The notes: generated from the sequence alone by a model not told the origin. A DNA stretch of 44,721 nucleotides from Gammaproteobacteria bacterium (GCA_015487095.1 WFQM01000320.1:1-44721), one strand, 5' to 3'; numbered from the stretch's first letter, positions 25,956-35,276 are shown. A program made the numbers and translations.

Positions 25956-28139
25956 ATGAATTCACAACACCGTTTTTTTGCCACGGCACCCAAGGGAATG
26001 GAAGGTCTGCTGGCTGACGAGCTGCGCCAGCTGGGCGCGGCCAATGTGGGTGAAACCCGTGCGGGTGTAGGTTTTCAGGGCGATCTCAGTCGGGCGTACC
26101 GGGTGTGCCTGTGGTCACGCATTGCCAACCGGGTGTTGATGCCGCTGGCGAGTTTCCCTTCCGCTGATCCTGAACAGCTCTACGCAGGTGTATTGGCCAT
26201 TGAATGGACTAAGCACTTGGCGGTGGATGGCAGTCTGCTCGTGGATTTCAGTAGTGTGCACTCGGAAATTACTCATACCCAATTCGGTGCGCAAAAAGTC
26301 AAAGATGCTGTCGTGGATCACTTTCGTCACGAAACCGGTGAGCGTCCTTCGGTGGATCGTGATACGCCGGATCTGCGCATTAATGTGTTCCTGTTTCGTG
26401 ATAAGGCCACAGTGAATATCGATCTTTCCGGAGACAGCCTGCATCGTCGGGGTTATCGTCTCGAAGGGGCGGTGGCACCGCTGAAAGAAAACCTGGCTGC
26501 CGGTATTTTGCAGCGTGCGGGCTGGGCGGAGATTGCCCGGCAGGGGGGAGGGATGGTGGACCCCATGTGCGGTTCTGGCACTCTGCCTATTGAAGCAGCG
26601 ATGATTGCTGCGGATATTGCACCGGGCATTGACCGGCCTTATTGGGGTTTTTCCGGCTGGAAGGGGCATGACGCTGATCTTTGGGCTGCGCTGTTGACCG
26701 ATGCCCGCAAACGTCGAGACAAAGGTTTGGCAAAATTGCCAGTGATTCGTGGTTTTGATGCGAGTGGCCAGGTTATCGAAGCGGCGCAGGATAATGCGGC
26801 CCATGCGGGGCTAGCTGATTACATCGAATTTTCCCAACGCGCCATCAAGGATTGCGCAGCTGCACCGGAAGGTCCGACAGGGTTGGTGGCAGTCAACCCT
26901 CCCTACGGAGAGCGACTGGGCGAGCACGAAGAGCTCAAATCGCTGTACAAAGAGTTGGGTGACTGCCTGAAGGCGCAATACACCGGTTGGCGAGCGACGC
27001 TGATTACCAGCGACGCAGAGTTGGGCAAGTGTCTCGGCATTCGCGCACGACACATCAATACGCTCTATAACGGTGCATTGGAATGCAAGCTATTGCGCTT
27101 CGAGCTGGACGAGCGCTGGTTCATGAAGGAGCGTGGTGATCGTGCCAGCGAGCCGGGCGCACAGATGTTCGCCAACCGGTTGCGCAAAAACCTCAAGCAA
27201 TTGTCGCGCTGGCGCAAGCAGCAGTCCATCAGTTGTTATCGTGCCTATGATGCCGATATGCCGGAATATGCTTTTGCCATTGATGTATACGAAACAGTGG
27301 CCTCAGCACAAAGTACGCAGGAAGCGGGGCGCTGGATTATCGTGCAGGAATATGCCGCACCAGGGTCTATTGATGTGCGCAAGGTACGTGCGCGCCGTGA
27401 ACAAGTGTTGGCAGTGCTGCCGCAGGTGTTTGAGGTGCCCGAGGTACAGGTGGTGTTAAAAACCCGTGAGCGTCAGCGGGGTAGCAATCAATACGAAAAA
27501 CAGAGCGAGACACGCCGTTTTCATGAGGTACAGGAAGGACCATGCCGATTGTGGGTGAATTTTGAAGACTATCTCGATACCGGTCTGTTTCTGGATCACC
27601 GTATTACCCGCAGCTTATTGGGAGAGCTGGCGGTTGGTCGCTCGTTTCTGAATTTGTTTGCCTACACTGGAGCTGCCTCTGTGCATGCCGCTCTGGGTGG
27701 AGCGATTGCCACCACTACAGTGGACATGTCGCGCACCTATCTTGGTTGGGCAGCACGCAATATGGCGCTCAACGGTCTTCGCGGCGAAGCGCACCAAGTG
27801 GTGCAAGAAGATTGTCTGTTGTGGATCGACAAGGCGTTGCTGCGTGGTTTACGTTTCGGCGTGATTTTTCTCGACCCGCCGACCTTTTCCAATTCCAAAC
27901 GTATGGAAGCGAGTTTTGATATTCAACGTGACCATGTGGAGTTGATCCAAAAAACAGCAGCGATGCTGGAGCCGGGCGGGGTACTGATTTTTTCCAATAA
28001 TTTCCGGCGTTTTAAAATGGATATGCCGGGGCTGAGCGGACTGGAGGTGGAGGACATGACGGCCAGCACCCTTCCAAAGGATTTTGAGCGCAATGCTAAA
28101 ATTCACCGCTGCTGGAAAATCAGACAAGCGCCAAAATGA
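25956..28139 (+). CDS. rlmL: bifunctional 23S rRNA methyltransferase RlmKL
   Basis: A 727-residue enzyme that in E. coli makes m2G2445 (N-terminal RlmL) and m7G2069 (C-terminal RlmK) in 23S rRNA. An N-terminal THUMP region precedes the first methyltransferase domain, with CGSGTLPIEAAM near residue 205 and catalytic NPPYGERLG near 313. The second domain has FLNLFAYTGAASVHA near 564 and LDPPTFSNSKRM near 639. E. coli RlmKL is about 702 residues, so the protein is full length and undamaged. It stands alone on the plus strand, 180 bases before the peroxiredoxin gene. Confidence 0.97.
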   Translation: MNSQHRFFATAPKGMEGLLADELRQLGAANVGETRAGVGFQGDLSRAYRVCLWSRIANRVLMPLASFPSADPEQLYAGVLAIEWTKHLAVDGSLLVDFSSVHSEITHTQFGAQKVKDAVVDHFRHETGERPSVDRDTPDLRINVFLFRDKATVNIDLSGDSLHRRGYRLEGAVAPLKENLAAGILQRAGWAEIARQGGGMVDPMCGSGTLPIEAAMIAADIAPGIDRPYWGFSGWKGHDADLWAALLTDARKRRDKGLAKLPVIRGFDASGQVIEAAQDNAAHAGLADYIEFSQRAIKDCAAAPEGPTGLVAVNPPYGERLGEHEELKSLYKELGDCLKAQYTGWRATLITSDAELGKCLGIRARHINTLYNGALECKLLRFELDERWFMKERGDRASEPGAQMFANRLRKNLKQLSRWRKQQSISCYRAYDADMPEYAFAIDVYETVASAQSTQEAGRWIIVQEYAAPGSIDVRKVRARREQVLAVLPQVFEVPEVQVVLKTRERQRGSNQYEKQSETRRFHEVQEGPCRLWVNFEDYLDTGLFLDHRITRSLLGELAVGRSFLNLFAYTGAASVHAALGGAIATTTVDMSRTYLGWAARNMALNGLRGEAHQVVQEDCLLWIDKALLRGLRFGVIFLDPPTFSNSKRMEASFDIQRDHVELIQKTAAMLEPGGVLIFSNNFRRFKMDMPGLSGLEVEDMTASTLPKDFERNAKIHRCWKIRQAPK

Positions 28140-28319
28140 TTACCATAAAAAAGAATTAGATCTTTTCCAGGCTTGGGCTCGGGTGGTAGACTCCGGTTCT
28201 CCCGCTCGTAAAATACACGTATTTTTATACGGTGATTTTATCGGCGGTTTCATATATTTCTAACAACGTCTTTAGTGTATGTATCAAATAAAGCAAAGAC
28301 AAAAAGTGAGGGTGTTCTC

Positions 28320-28925
28320 ATGGGAGTTCTCGTAGGCCGCAAGGCGCCAGATTTTACAGCCCCCGCCGTACTCGGTGATGGCTCGATTGTTGATGAATTT
28401 AACTTTTCCAGTACTACCGCAGGCAAACCGGTAGTCGTGTTTTTCTACCCGCTGGATTTTACATTTGTTTGTCCTTCCGAGCTGATCGCTTTTGATCACC
28501 GCCTCGGTGAGTTTAAAAAACGGGGCGTGGAAGTGATTGGTGTTTCCATTGATTCTCATTTTACGCACAACGCTTGGCGTAATACCCCAATCAATAAGGG
28601 CGGTATTGGTCCTGTTGGTTACACGTTGGTGGCTGACATGACTCACGGTATTTGCAAAGCCTATGACGTGGAAACCCCTGATGGTGCAGTGGCCTTCCGG
28701 GGCTCTTTCCTCATCGATAAAGAAGGTGTGGTGCGTCATCAGGTGGTGAATGATTTGCCGCTGGGTCGTAACATTGATGAGATGCTGCGCATGATTGATG
28801 CTCTGCAATTCCATGAAGAGCATGGTGAAGTCTGTCCGGCCAATTGGAAAGAAGGCGAAAAAGGTATGAAGGACACCCCGGATGGTGTGGCCGAATATCT
28901 GGCGGAGAATGCTGACAAGCTGTAA
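28320..28925 (+). CDS. typical 2-Cys peroxiredoxin (AhpC/Prx1 type)
   Basis: A 201-residue thiol peroxidase that reduces H2O2, organic peroxides and peroxynitrite. The peroxidatic Cys51 is in FVCPSE with Pro and Thr of the active site in YPLDFTFVCP; the resolving Cys172 is in GEVCPANW. A GGIG segment is present near residue 94. ATG 28320 is preceded by gaggg and fits the family; a longer frame from 28275 is disregarded. No ahpF gene is adjacent, so the reductant is probably thioredoxin or another disulfide reductase (inference). A strong terminator follows. Confidence 0.95.
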   Translation: MGVLVGRKAPDFTAPAVLGDGSIVDEFNFSSTTAGKPVVVFFYPLDFTFVCPSELIAFDHRLGEFKKRGVEVIGVSIDSHFTHNAWRNTPINKGGIGPVGYTLVADMTHGICKAYDVETPDGAVAFRGSFLIDKEGVVRHQVVNDLPLGRNIDEMLRMIDALQFHEEHGEVCPANWKEGEKGMKDTPDGVAEYLAENADKL

Positions 28926-28947
28926 ACAGAGTCCTGATTCTGTATTT

Positions 28948-28978
28948 AAAAGGCCGGTCTGATGACCGGCCTTTTTTA
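28948..28978 (+). terminator. rho-independent terminator after the peroxiredoxin gene
   Basis: aaggccggtc and gaccggcctt form a 10-base GC-rich stem around a short loop, followed by a run of T (ctttttta). It begins 22 bases past the stop codon. Confidence 0.9.
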
Positions 28979-29112
28979 TGCCTTAATAAATTTAATTTCA
29001 GGTCGATAATTCTGCACACGAGCAATAATTTATATGTGCCGGAATAGCCTGTAAAGCCCTGCCTATGAAGCATTGCTGAATTTTATGAGCTGCTGAAGGA
29101 AGAGAAATTATT

Positions 29113-30276
29113 ATGAGCAAAAGCTGCAATATTCTGGCGGTGGACGATGATGCCCTGAACCGGGGTGTTATCGAGCGCATTGTCACCCGCAAAGGACACA
29201 AGGTGACATTAGCCAATGACGGTAAGGATGCCTTGCATAAAATCAGAAGAGGCACATTTGATCTGGTGTTGCTGGATGTCATGATGCCCGGAATTGACGG
29301 GCCCGGTGTGCTGCGGGAAATACGTAATCATTATTCCATGACCGATCTGCCTGTCATCATGGTTTCAGCACTGAATGATAGCGATAAGGTGGTTGAATTG
29401 CTGGACCTGGGGGCCAACGATTATGTAACCAAGCCCATTGATGCAAAGGTGTTACAGGCGCGGATGGAAACACAATTAAGTGTTGTTTCCGCGAATAAAA
29501 AGGTTTTTGCATTATCGGAAGATGCCAAACGACGCAACAAACTGTTGTTGAATTTATTTGGCCGTTATGTCACTGAAGATGTGGTACGTAATCTGGTGTC
29601 TTCACCACAGGGCAGCAAAATTGGCAGTGAGCTTGAAGAAGTCACTTTGTTATTTGCCGATATTCGTGGTTTTTCGAGTGTGACCGAACATTTGAGCCCT
29701 GAACAGGTGCTTACAGCGCTAAACAATTATTACGACGTGATGATTGATGTGGTTAATAAATTCAAAGGCACCATTGATAAGCTCATGGGTGATGAAATGC
29801 TGGTGACTTTTGGTGTACCGAAAAAACGCGATGGCGATGCAGAGCGTGCGCTGGCCTGTGCATTATCAATGCAGCTGGCCATGCGTGAAGTCAATGAGCG
29901 TAATCAAGCGCAAAGTTTACCAGAATTGCAGTTGGGCATTGGTGTGAACACTGGCAAAGTGATGGTGGGAAATGTGGGGTCCGATAAACATGCCAGTTTC
30001 AGTGTTGTCGGCAAGGAAGTGAATTTGACCGCTTCCATTGAGGCGCATGCGAAAGGAGGAGAAATCCTGATTTCAGAAGCGACCTTTATGGGCCGTGAGC
30101 TTCAAGTCTGGACTGATGGTAAACGGGAGCTGCATTCCAAAGGGTTTTCCCGCAGCATTATGGTTTATCGTCTTACGGGAATGGCTGGAAAATATAAACT
30201 GAATTTGAATTCAGATGAAACCCGGGGGGGCGATTCGCCATCAGCATTGCCTGTCGATGCGAATGCGGGTGTGTGA
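29113..30276 (+). CDS. receiver domain-class III nucleotide cyclase fusion
   Basis: A 387-residue two-component cyclase. Residues 1-120 are a receiver with Asp11-13 acidic cluster, phospho-acceptor Asp55 in LVLLDVMMPG and Lys107 in YVTKPID. A helical linker leads to a class III cyclase domain (about 170-355). Metal aspartates Asp183 (FADIRGFS) and Asp227 (MGDEML), the purine-selecting Lys223 and Asn304 are present, and Ser297 replaces the usual Thr. The transition-state arginine, expected four after Asn304, is Ser308. The cAMP-producing activity is therefore in doubt. No partner kinase gene is nearby. It ends just before a clear terminator. Confidence 0.9.
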   Translation: MSKSCNILAVDDDALNRGVIERIVTRKGHKVTLANDGKDALHKIRRGTFDLVLLDVMMPGIDGPGVLREIRNHYSMTDLPVIMVSALNDSDKVVELLDLGANDYVTKPIDAKVLQARMETQLSVVSANKKVFALSEDAKRRNKLLLNLFGRYVTEDVVRNLVSSPQGSKIGSELEEVTLLFADIRGFSSVTEHLSPEQVLTALNNYYDVMIDVVNKFKGTIDKLMGDEMLVTFGVPKKRDGDAERALACALSMQLAMREVNERNQAQSLPELQLGIGVNTGKVMVGNVGSDKHASFSVVGKEVNLTASIEAHAKGGEILISEATFMGRELQVWTDGKRELHSKGFSRSIMVYRLTGMAGKYKLNLNSDETRGGDSPSALPVDANAGV

Positions 30277-30295
30277 TTTGTAGTGTGTTCCTGCC

Positions 30296-30322
30296 AAAAA
30301 CCGGTCAATGACCGGTTTTTTT
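30296..30322 (+). terminator. rho-independent terminator after the cyclase gene
   Basis: aaaaaccggtca and tgaccggttttt pair almost completely around a short loop, with the T run ending ttttttta. It starts 20 bases beyond the stop codon. Confidence 0.88.
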
Positions 30323-30375
30323 ATGTGCTTGTTTAGGTCTTTTTTATCAATCTGTTTTGCGGCAGGATACATAAG

Positions 30376-30550
30376 CCTAAATTAATCAGTTGAGCCTACT
30401 GCGAACGTCTAATGCACTCAATCTAAATGACTTTTTCGAACATTTTGAACTCACCGTATGGGTGATACGCTTTTATTCAAAATAACCGAAAAAGTCATTG
30501 ATCTTGAGCACCTTAGCCGCTCTCGCTACGGCTCAACCGATTAATTTAGG
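30376..30550. repeat. 175-base MITE-like hairpin element
   Basis: The ends, 30376-30396 and 30530-30550, are inverted copies at 20 of 21 positions (core cctaaattaatc and gattaatttagg). Inside, aatgactttttcg (30426-30438) and its exact reverse complement (30487-30499) form a second stem around a smaller tcacc/ggtga hairpin. It fills the gap between the cyclase terminator and the alkylation-repair gene and has no coding frame. The sequence differs from the elements at 0.9, 23.0 and 25.3 kb. Confidence 0.75.
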
Positions 30551-30574
30551 ATAAAATCAAAAAGGGGAGTCGCA

Positions 30575-31705
30575 ATGCCGGAAGCGTTTAAAAATGTATT
30601 TAATTCATCCATGGTTCGTGGCATGGCAGCGCACTTTAAACAGCACTGGTCAGCATTCGACGATAAACGGTTTATTCGCACGGCAATAAAAAATCTACAG
30701 GGGCTGGAGCTAAAAGCGCGTTCTCAGCAAATTACCCAGGCAATGATTCAATATCTGCCCGATGATTATCAACATGCGGGAAAAATTATGCTGGCCAGTT
30801 TATATCCCGTGGATGGTGGTGATATTGCTGATCTGGGCGTCGAAAAAGAAGGCATTGGAGGGTGGGCAATGATGCCCATGACCCACTATGTTGCTTTGCA
30901 AGGACAGGATGATTTTACGTTATCGATGAATTTGCTAAAAGCAATGACCCAGCGTTTCAGCGCAGAGTTTGATATTCGTTTCTTTTTGCTGGCAGCGCAG
31001 GATGAGACCATGGCGGTGTTGCATAGATGGGCAAGTGATGAAAATTATCATGTCCGGCGGCTGGTGTCGGAGGGTACACGCCCACGTCTGCCTTGGGCCA
31101 TGTGTTTGCCGCCATTTGTGGAAAACCCTGCACCGGTGATTGCCTTGTTGGAAAAACTGAAAGATGATCCGGAAGAATATGTACGGCGTTCAGTAGCCAA
31201 TAATCTGAATGATATTGGCAAAGATCACCCGGATGTGGTGGCCGATATTGCTGCCCGCTGGATGAAAAACGCAAGTAAAAACCGGGCACGACTGGTACGT
31301 CATGCCTGCCGCAGCCTGCTTAAGGCCGGGCATAAAAAAACACTGAAAGTGTTAGGTTTTGGCCCACCCAAAATCCGCAGTGTCTCTTTGCAGGTATTAA
31401 CGCCCAAGGTGGTTTTTGGCGAGAAGTTGCAGTTTGAGTTGTCTCTGACATCCCGGGCAAAACAGGCCCAACAATTGATGGTGGATTATGTGGTGCATCA
31501 TCAAAAGGCCAATGGCAGCACATCACCCAAGGTGTTTAAGTGGCGGTCAACCACATTGGAGCCGGGGGGCGTGCTGAACGGAATAAAAAATCATGCCATG
31601 AAAAAAATTACCACACGGGTGTATTATCCCGGTGCCCACAAAATAGAAATTATGGTGAACGGTACCTCTGTGGCAATGGCGGATTTTCAGTTGATAATGC
31701 CTTGA
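30575..31705 (+). CDS. AlkC-type DNA alkylation repair protein
   Basis: A 376-residue HEAT-like repeat glycosylase of COG4335 (AlkC group). The family core is visible: GGWAMMPMTHYVALQG, HVRRLVSEGTRPRLPWA and VRRSVANNLNDIGKDHPD. The C-terminal 110 residues (about 265-376; SVSLQVLTPKVVFGEKLQFEL split by a beta-rich tail ending FQLIMP) fit the immunoglobulin-like domain reported in AlkC structures. Members excise 3-methylcytosine, 1-methyladenine or 3-methyladenine. A gggag lies ahead of the ATG. Its last 19 bases overlap the convergent ycgL. Confidence 0.88.
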   Translation: MPEAFKNVFNSSMVRGMAAHFKQHWSAFDDKRFIRTAIKNLQGLELKARSQQITQAMIQYLPDDYQHAGKIMLASLYPVDGGDIADLGVEKEGIGGWAMMPMTHYVALQGQDDFTLSMNLLKAMTQRFSAEFDIRFFLLAAQDETMAVLHRWASDENYHVRRLVSEGTRPRLPWAMCLPPFVENPAPVIALLEKLKDDPEEYVRRSVANNLNDIGKDHPDVVADIAARWMKNASKNRARLVRHACRSLLKAGHKKTLKVLGFGPPKIRSVSLQVLTPKVVFGEKLQFELSLTSRAKQAQQLMVDYVVHHQKANGSTSPKVFKWRSTTLEPGGVLNGIKNHAMKKITTRVYYPGAHKIEIMVNGTSVAMADFQLIMP

Positions 31706-31953
31706 TTTAACAGCTCTTCACCCGTCTTGGGCGGCATTTGAAAATAATAGCCCTGCTCTGCTAATTGACGCATGACATCGCTTACGTCTGCCTGGGCCAG
31801 TTGGCGCTGGGTAGATAGTTCCAGACTGAGAACCAGCTCCAGGCATCCCAGCATATCCAGCAGAGCTTGTGGTACACGGGAAAAATCATCTTCTTTTTCA
31901 ATGTACAGATAATGGTCAATTTTTTTGTTGCCTTTGTAAATGGCGCACTGCAT
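31687..31953 (-). CDS. ycgL: YcgL domain protein
   Basis: An 88-residue protein of the gammaproteobacterial YcgL family (DUF709). It begins MQCAIYKGNKKIDHYLYIE and includes the FSRVPQALLDMLG segment typical of the family; the function is not established. The start ATG 31953 has ggagg about six bases upstream; an upstream TTG would add nine residues without family support. It is convergent with and overlaps the AlkC-type gene by 19 bases. Its presence supports a gammaproteobacterial origin. Confidence 0.9.
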   Translation of the reverse strand: MQCAIYKGNKKIDHYLYIEKEDDFSRVPQALLDMLGCLELVLSLELSTQRQLAQADVSDVMRQLAEQGYYFQMPPKTGEELLNQGIIN

Positions 31954-32110
31954 GGAGGCCTCCCGTGTGTATTTGGTCAAAATTATGGCGGGGAGTTTAG
32001 CGGAAAGGTTGATGCCTGTGCAGCAAATGTTTTACTGCTATGTCTGTACAAAATTGCTGTGCTCGTCTATAGCTTAGGCAGAGTGGTGGGTAAGACAGAA
32101 GGAGGTTCTC

Positions 32111-32581
32111 ATGGCAGTAGCAGCAACATTACGGGAATATCTCAATCGCTGGGGTGTGGAATATGAGGTGGTGCCTCATGCGCATACCAGTAGCAGTCTG
32201 GAAACCGCAGAGGCGGCACATGTGCCTGGCGACAAACTGGCTAAATGTGTAATGACGGAAGACTACCGTGGTTATCTTATGGTGGTGGTGCCAGCCAGCC
32301 ATGAAGTGGAGTTTTCCCTCCTGGATGAGCAGCTGGATCGTCGTCTGGAATTGGCTACCGAAGAGGAGCTGGCGGATATTTTTGTCGATTGTGAGCTAGG
32401 CGCTATTCCACCGCTGGGTGAGGCCTATGGTATTGATGTTGCGGTGGATCGCCGCCTGGCCGAGTGCGATGATATTTATTTTGAGGCGGGCGATCATGCT
32501 GAACTGTTGCATCTTCGAGGCGAGGATTTTCGTGATCTGATGGCCGGTGCCGAACACGGTAATTACAGTCGGCATTTGTAG
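32111..32581 (+). CDS. YbaK/ProX-type aminoacyl-tRNA deacylase-like protein
   Basis: A 156-residue single-domain editing protein. The fold pattern is clear: helix LREYLNRWGVEYEVVPH, then AHVPGDKLAKCVMTED with the conserved Lys of the deacylase pocket, and LPxG-like region IPPLGEAYGIDVAVDR. Relatives hydrolyse mischarged tRNA such as Cys-tRNAPro or Ala-tRNAPro; the exact substrate here is unknown. A strong ggagg lies six bases before the ATG. It is convergent with the DAHP synthase gene 52 bases downstream. Confidence 0.9.
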   Translation: MAVAATLREYLNRWGVEYEVVPHAHTSSSLETAEAAHVPGDKLAKCVMTEDYRGYLMVVVPASHEVEFSLLDEQLDRRLELATEEELADIFVDCELGAIPPLGEAYGIDVAVDRRLAECDDIYFEAGDHAELLHLRGEDFRDLMAGAEHGNYSRHL

Positions 32582-32633
32582 GATACCATGCGGATTCCTG
32601 TAGGTTATTGTATTTGCAGGAGAAGAGCGGGTA

Positions 32634-33704
32634 TCAGGTGTTTTTCTCACGTCGTGTCCGCACTGCGGCGGCGAGTTCGTGTAGCAGCGGTACACTGCTT
32701 TCCCAGTTGATGCAGGCATCGGTGATGCTCTGCCCGAACAGTATGTCCTGCCCCTCAGTAATATCCTGTCGGCCTTCCTGCAAATGACTTTCGATCATTG
32801 CTCCTTTGATGCGGACATCGCCCGCAGCAATCTGCGCGGCCACGTCCTGGCCCACTGCAATCTGGCGTTGGTGTTGTTTACTGCTGTTAGCATGGCTGAA
32901 ATCAATCATTAAGCGTGGTGTCAGTCCACCATTTTGTATTTCCTGTGAAGCTGTTTCCACGCTTTGTGCGTCATAATTGGGCTTACCGCCGCCGCCACGT
33001 AAAATAATGTGGCAGTCTTTGTTGCCGGTGGTGGAAAAAATAGCGGAATGCCCGGCCTTGGTCAGTGATAAAAAGTAATGTGGCTGGCTGGCAGCATGTA
33101 CTGCATCGATAGCGATTTTGAGGTTGCCGTTGGTGCCATTTTTGAAACCTACGGGACAGGACAGGCCGGAGGCCAGTTCACGATGGGCCTGACTTTCGGT
33201 AGTGCGAGCGCCGATGGCTCCCCAGCTGATGAGATCAGAAATATATTGCGGTGTAATCAAATCGAGGTATTCGGTGCCAGCGGGCACGCCCATATTATTG
33301 ATATCACACAATAATTGACGGGCCAGACTTAATCCATGATTGATTTCAAAGCTGCCATTGAGGAGAGGGTCGTTAATTAATCCCTTCCAGCCCACTGTGG
33401 TGCGTGGTTTCTCAAAATAGACACGCATGATAATCAGCAGGTCATCAGCCAGTTCTTCGCGCTGAGCTTTGAGGAGTGCGGCATATTCCAGTGCGGCTTT
33501 AGGGTCGTGAATGGAGCAGGGGCCAATCACCACCAGCAGGCGATCATCTGATGCGTGCAAAATATTATGCACGGCCTGGCGAGTCTGGGCCGTGGTTTGC
33601 ATGGCCGCGTCGGAAATTGGGTGCTCCGCAATGACTGATTCCGGTGCCACCACTTCTTTGATGGCCTGAATGCGTAAATCGTCTGTTTTGTATTGTGTTG
33701 GCAT
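32634..33704 (-). CDS. aroG: 3-deoxy-7-phosphoheptulonate synthase (AroG type)
   Basis: A 356-residue type I DAHP synthase that condenses PEP and erythrose 4-phosphate, the first step of aromatic amino acid synthesis. Signature segments are VVIGPCSIHDP, RVYFEKPRTTVGWKGLIND, GARTTESQ, ELASGLSCPVGFKNGT and MIDFSHANSSK, with the metal and substrate residues intact. Length agrees with E. coli AroG. Start ATG 33704 is preferred because it matches the family start; ATG 33719 is also possible. Which amino acid inhibits it cannot be read safely from the sequence. Confidence 0.96.
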   Translation of the reverse strand: MPTQYKTDDLRIQAIKEVVAPESVIAEHPISDAAMQTTAQTRQAVHNILHASDDRLLVVIGPCSIHDPKAALEYAALLKAQREELADDLLIIMRVYFEKPRTTVGWKGLINDPLLNGSFEINHGLSLARQLLCDINNMGVPAGTEYLDLITPQYISDLISWGAIGARTTESQAHRELASGLSCPVGFKNGTNGNLKIAIDAVHAASQPHYFLSLTKAGHSAIFSTTGNKDCHIILRGGGGKPNYDAQSVETASQEIQNGGLTPRLMIDFSHANSSKQHQRQIAVGQDVAAQIAAGDVRIKGAMIESHLQEGRQDITEGQDILFGQSITDACINWESSVPLLHELAAAVRTRREKNT

Positions 33705-33829
33705 AGTGCGCGTGATCATGAAATCGCTGTAAAGTGAGTGGCGTATTGTCGCCTAAACCGCCCGCTTCGTCGAGTTTGTGATGCATTCAGGCTTCAGGCA
33801 GACTGCGGCAAGCCGATGAACCGGGAGAA

Positions 33830-34717
33830 ATGATGCAATCATGGCTTTTGATAAAACGACGAGTAAGGAATTACGGGCGGGCTCATTCGATGATGAGCCT
33901 GTGCCTGTTGTTGGGTGCATTATTAAGCCTGCCTGCGGCAGCTTATCACCTGCCCAAATGGGAGTTCGGGTTAGGTGCGGGAGGATTGCATGTCCCCTCC
34001 TATCGTGGTGCCAGTGACAGGAAAAATATCGGGTTGCCAGTGCCGTATGTCGCTTACCGGGGAGATCGTTTCAAAGTGGATGAAGACGGTATGCGCAGTG
34101 AATTACTGCAAAAAAACCGGATGCATCTGGATTTCAGCGTGGCAGGCAGCCTGCCAGTGTCCAGTGGTGGGAGTGCGCGTGAGGGCATGCCAGACCTGGA
34201 TCCCATCGGTGAAATCGGTCCTTCCCTGAAATTTCTTCTGGGACAGCAAGGTCATCGCCATCAGGGCTGGGAGCAGCAATGGTGGTTGCGTATACCGTTA
34301 CGGGCGGCATTGTCGGTGGGAGCCCCGTTGATTGGCCATCAGGGCTGGGTGTTTTCACCCTATCTGAACTGGGTGTGGATAAAGGGAGTGGCGCAGGCAC
34401 GGTGGCGCTGGAATTTGTCCGCAGGGCCTATTTTTGCGAGCCGACAATATCATGATTATTTTTATACCGTGTCTGATCGTTATGCCGACGTAGGCCGACC
34501 TGCCTATGCTGCAACGGCGGGGTACAGCGGTAGTCGGGTGACGCTGGGCCTGTCGATGAATTCCAAAAAGTGGTTTGTAGGTGCCTTTGTGCGTTATGAC
34601 AATTTGCGTGGCGCGGTGTTTGAGGACAGTCCGCTGGTGGAGACCCGTCGCTATCTGGCCGTGGGGGTGGGGGTATCTCGGGTATTTATGCAGTCCAGCG
34701 GACATGCTCCTCACTAA
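33830..34717 (+). CDS. MipA/OmpV family outer-membrane protein
   Basis: A 295-residue exported beta-barrel protein. A basic start and hydrophobic signal end at LSLPAAAYH; the mature barrel shows WEFGLGAGGLHVPSYRG, the family motif near the N-terminus, and strands such as LDFSVAGSLPVSSGG, WWLRIPLRAALSV and YLAVGVGVSRVFM. MipA in E. coli interacts with the murein synthase MltA complex; OmpV-like proteins are porins or host factors elsewhere. Two ATGs in tandem (33830, 33833) follow ggga. It is divergent from the DAHP synthase gene and convergent with the lipoprotein gene at 34851. Confidence 0.88.
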   Translation: MMQSWLLIKRRVRNYGRAHSMMSLCLLLGALLSLPAAAYHLPKWEFGLGAGGLHVPSYRGASDRKNIGLPVPYVAYRGDRFKVDEDGMRSELLQKNRMHLDFSVAGSLPVSSGGSAREGMPDLDPIGEIGPSLKFLLGQQGHRHQGWEQQWWLRIPLRAALSVGAPLIGHQGWVFSPYLNWVWIKGVAQARWRWNLSAGPIFASRQYHDYFYTVSDRYADVGRPAYAATAGYSGSRVTLGLSMNSKKWFVGAFVRYDNLRGAVFEDSPLVETRRYLAVGVGVSRVFMQSSGHAPH

Positions 34718-34850
34718 AAAATGTAACCCTGTCCAGGTTGCCTGGCTGTCACGGCATTATGCAGCGGAACCTGATAAAACACTGTTTGTGTAAAAAATCA
34801 GGATAATCCCTGTAACCCATTTGTGGAAGGGGGGGTTATGGAGTACCATT

Positions 34851-35276
34851 TTACGGGAAAACGATGGGGTCGCTTATCAGATACCAGCGCTTGTTCTCAG
34901 GAAAATATTTCCATTCGTGGCGATGTTTTACACTGCGCTCACGTAAATCATCGGTATTGTAATAATGCAGAGTAACTGTTTGTTTCATGACCAATTTCTG
35001 TTGATCAAATCGTTGGTTGGATGATTCGTATTTTGTAACACGGATATTTTCCATATTGGCGGGGATGTCGGCTTCCTGATCTGTTTCCCATTTGTGGTAG
35101 GAATAGACGGCATCAAACTTGGCCCAGCGTACCGCTTTTTCATAACCGCGCAGGGTTTTGTTGAGATCGTCCATCATTTCGCCCTGAGTGGCGCAGGCAC
35201 TGAGCAACAAGGCAGCAAGGCTGAGTCCGGACAAGCTTAGGAAGGAGAGGGTTTGGCTCCGGCGTGTAATCGGCAT
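34851..35276 (-). CDS. outer-membrane lipoprotein, unknown function
   Basis: A 141-residue protein with a lipoprotein signal ending LLLSAC; the cysteine is residue 28 and is followed by Ala, favouring the outer membrane. The mature part starts with a helix containing LNKTLRGYEKAVRWAKFDAVYSY and continues in beta strands (VMKQTVTLHYYNTDD, RHEWKYFPENKRWYLI) that look like a small NTF2-like or lipocalin-like sheet. No family name can be given with certainty. I chose ATG 35276; the upstream 10-residue extension starts from a weaker context. Confidence 0.75.
   Translation of the reverse strand: MPITRRSQTLSFLSLSGLSLAALLLSACATQGEMMDDLNKTLRGYEKAVRWAKFDAVYSYHKWETDQEADIPANMENIRVTKYESSNQRFDQQKLVMKQTVTLHYYNTDDLRERSVKHRHEWKYFPENKRWYLISDPIVFP

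Noticed and set aside
26115-26804. 229-codon minus-strand frame within rlmL
   Set aside because: It is antisense to the conserved methyltransferase, and its translation matches no family.
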